Source: Verrucomicrobia bacterium UBA6775 | GTDB taxonomy: Bacteria; Verrucomicrobiota; Verrucomicrobiia; Limisphaerales; UBA1096 | Length of the DNA stretch: 7,043 nucleotides | Direction of reading: 5' to 3' | Assembly (NCBI GenBank): GCA_002453165.1 | Contig: DKGH01000004.1 | Location: forward strand, 13,215 to 20,257 | Part shown: positions 6,098 to 7,043 of the stretch, piece after piece | Layout: every line of letters starts with the position of its first letter | How positions within the stretch are numbered: the first letter of the stretch is position 1 | Position numbers and translations under genes: made by a program | The notes under the pieces: generated by a model | Told to the model about the DNA's origin: nothing | What the model saw: only the letters and a program-made list of their open reading frames with translations | Databases searched by the model: none

Positions 6098-7043
6098 TCA
6101 ATCAAACTGAAAGATGAACAGTTCGCGGGTAGACTCGGTGACCTTGAACGACTCGGCGATCCGCAGCCCCTCCACCCAAAACAGCCGACCATCCCCGGTC
6201 TCCGCGACGATGCGTTGATGCCGCACCTCGCGTGGCACTTTTTGGTTCACGAACAGATCCTGAAGTTTTGCCGTGCCGTCCTGGCCAATCGGTTGGAAAC
6301 GGTCGCCCGGTTGCCAATGTCGGAAGGTGATCGCCTGGCCAAGCGCAGCAGCGTCGAACACCTCGCGGTTCTCCGCTTGGCCAAGTTCATTCCACTTGGC
6401 CAAGCCACCGGAAATTCGTTCCCATGAAAAAGAACGCCTACCAAACTCGGTCTCGCCCGCTTGGCCAAGCAGCTCAACCTCACTACGAGCGACAGAAAAA
6501 ATCGGCTCGACCGCGGTCGGCGCCCAGTCGATGACGCCCGAGTCGGTTTGTTGCAGCCGTTTGCCGGGCGCGATCTCAATCGCCTGGCCAAGCCGGATGC
6601 GAAGCGCTTCGACCAAGTCAAACGACGGTTCAACCGCCAGCCCGAACAATTGCCGCTGCACCACCTGCCGCTGCACCGCCAGCGGCAGCGCGTCGAATTT
6701 GCCTTCGGCCCGGCGAAGCCACTGCGCCGCCAGCGCGTCAATGCAGTCCGCATCGTCGCCAGCCAGCTGCATTGCCTTGAGGACTTGACGATGAAACGAG
6801 GGGCCAAGTTCCGCGGCCAGTTGCGGCAGTAATTGATGCCGGATTTTGTTTCGAAAAAAACGGGTGTCCGCATTGGACGCATCGTCCCGGTAATCGATGC
6901 CAGCCTCAGCAGCGTACGCCTCGATCTCACTGCGCCGTGCCGCGAGCATCGGCCGGACGAGAGTGATCTCGGTATCCGCCGGTGACGGGGATTGCAGCGC
7001 CATGCCGGCCAAGCCGCGTGTTCCCGACCCACGGGCGAGTCGC
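6098..7043 (-). CDS. tilS: tRNA(Ile)-lysidine synthase TilS, C-terminal part (partial)
   Basis: TilS attaches lysine to C34 of the minor isoleucine tRNA, changing its reading from AUG to AUA. The 314 residues visible are the C-terminal part; the gene runs off the right edge and the N-terminal PP-loop (SGGxDS) is outside the window. The partial frame opens with RLARGSGTRGLAGM. It continues with the TilS block VRPMLAARRSEIEAYAAEAG and then DYRDDASNADTRFFRNKIRH. The C-terminal tRNA-binding domain is clear: FRHWQPGDRFQPIGQDG, KLQDLFVNQKVPREVR and LFWVEGLRIAESFKVT. The TTG at 7012 is not the true start, because the conserved frame continues upstream of it. The gene converges with thiH with 16 bases between the stops. 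Its middle carries five near-copies of the repeated palindrome, encoding LGQA four times and GLAK once. No lesion is seen in the visible part. Confidence 0.93.
   Translation of the reverse strand, partial: RLARGSGTRGLAGMALQSPSPADTEITLVRPMLAARRSEIEAYAAEAGIDYRDDASNADTRFFRNKIRHQLLPQLAAELGPSFHRQVLKAMQLAGDDADCIDALAAQWLRRAEGKFDALPLAVQRQVVQRQLFGLAVEPSFDLVEALRIRLGQAIEIAPGKRLQQTDSGVIDWAPTAVEPIFSVARSEVELLGQAGETEFGRRSFSWERISGGLAKWNELGQAENREVFDAAALGQAITFRHWQPGDRFQPIGQDGTAKLQDLFVNQKVPREVRHQRIVAETGDGRLFWVEGLRIAESFKVTESTRELFIFQFD
6332..6594. repeat. Cluster of five palindrome copies inside tilS
   Basis: Five near-copies of CGCTTGGCCAAGCG lie within 263 bases: 6332-6345 (1 mismatch), 6374-6387 (2), 6393-6406 (2), 6458-6471 (1) and 6581-6594 (2). 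On the coding strand they read as ALGQAI, ELGQAE, GLAKW, LLGQAG and RLGQAI. Two different reading frames are therefore used. Most fall in the linker between the N-terminal domains and the C-terminal domain of TilS, where family conservation is low. Confidence 0.88.
6651..6688. repeat. Short tandem and inverted repeat inside tilS
   Basis: TGCCGCTGCACC occurs at 6651-6662 and again at 6666-6677, a 15-base in-frame period giving VQRQVVQRQ in TilS. The second unit's CTGCCGCTG (6665-6673) is also complementary to CAGCGGCAG (6680-6688), a 9-bp stem with a six-base loop. VQRQ-type residues fit the TilS family pattern here, so this may be ordinary coding sequence with repeated codon choice. Confidence 0.6.

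Overview
The window reads like a bacterial chromosome segment with moderately high GC and short intergenic gaps. Gene content suggests the Verrucomicrobiota/Planctomycetota group: a secreted acetyl-xylan-esterase-like hydrolase, an FkbM methyltransferase, a DUF3298-type lipoprotein relic and dispersed housekeeping genes. This placement is an inference from protein flavour, not from a marker gene. No mobile element, CRISPR array, rRNA or tRNA was found.

Layout, left to right. A secreted alpha/beta hydrolase lies on the minus strand (35-1186). It is divergent, across an AT-rich gap, from an FkbM-family methyltransferase (1306-2004, plus). The methyltransferase stop overlaps by ATGA the start of a decayed lipoprotein gene (2001-2745, plus). 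That gene can be followed through three in-frame stops and one frameshift. An M3-family metallopeptidase follows (2795-4522, plus). A small single-span membrane protein (4600-4779, minus) is divergent from thiH (4879-6081, plus; 2-iminoacetate synthase of thiamine synthesis). thiH converges, 16 bases apart, on tilS (6098 to beyond the window edge, minus; tRNA-Ile lysidine synthase). The genes do not form one pathway. The only likely co-transcribed stretch is FkbM, then the pseudogene, and perhaps the peptidase.

The most unusual signal is a short palindrome, CGCTTGGCCAAGCG, that recurs across unrelated genes. Three copies are exact (2021-2034, 4841-4854, 5041-5054). Five more with one or two mismatches are packed into 263 bases inside tilS (6332-6594). 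The 8-base core TTGGCCAA occurs seven times in 7 kb, against roughly 0.1 expected for an equal-composition random sequence. Copies are read in different frames (RLAKR in ThiH, LGQA and GLAK in TilS), so the DNA word rather than a peptide appears to be what is repeated. One copy is the centre of a perfect 28-base palindrome (2014-2041). It sits in the signal-peptide region of the decayed lipoprotein gene and supplies its first stop codon. This looks like a highly iterated or mobile palindromic element and is the best candidate here for something undescribed.
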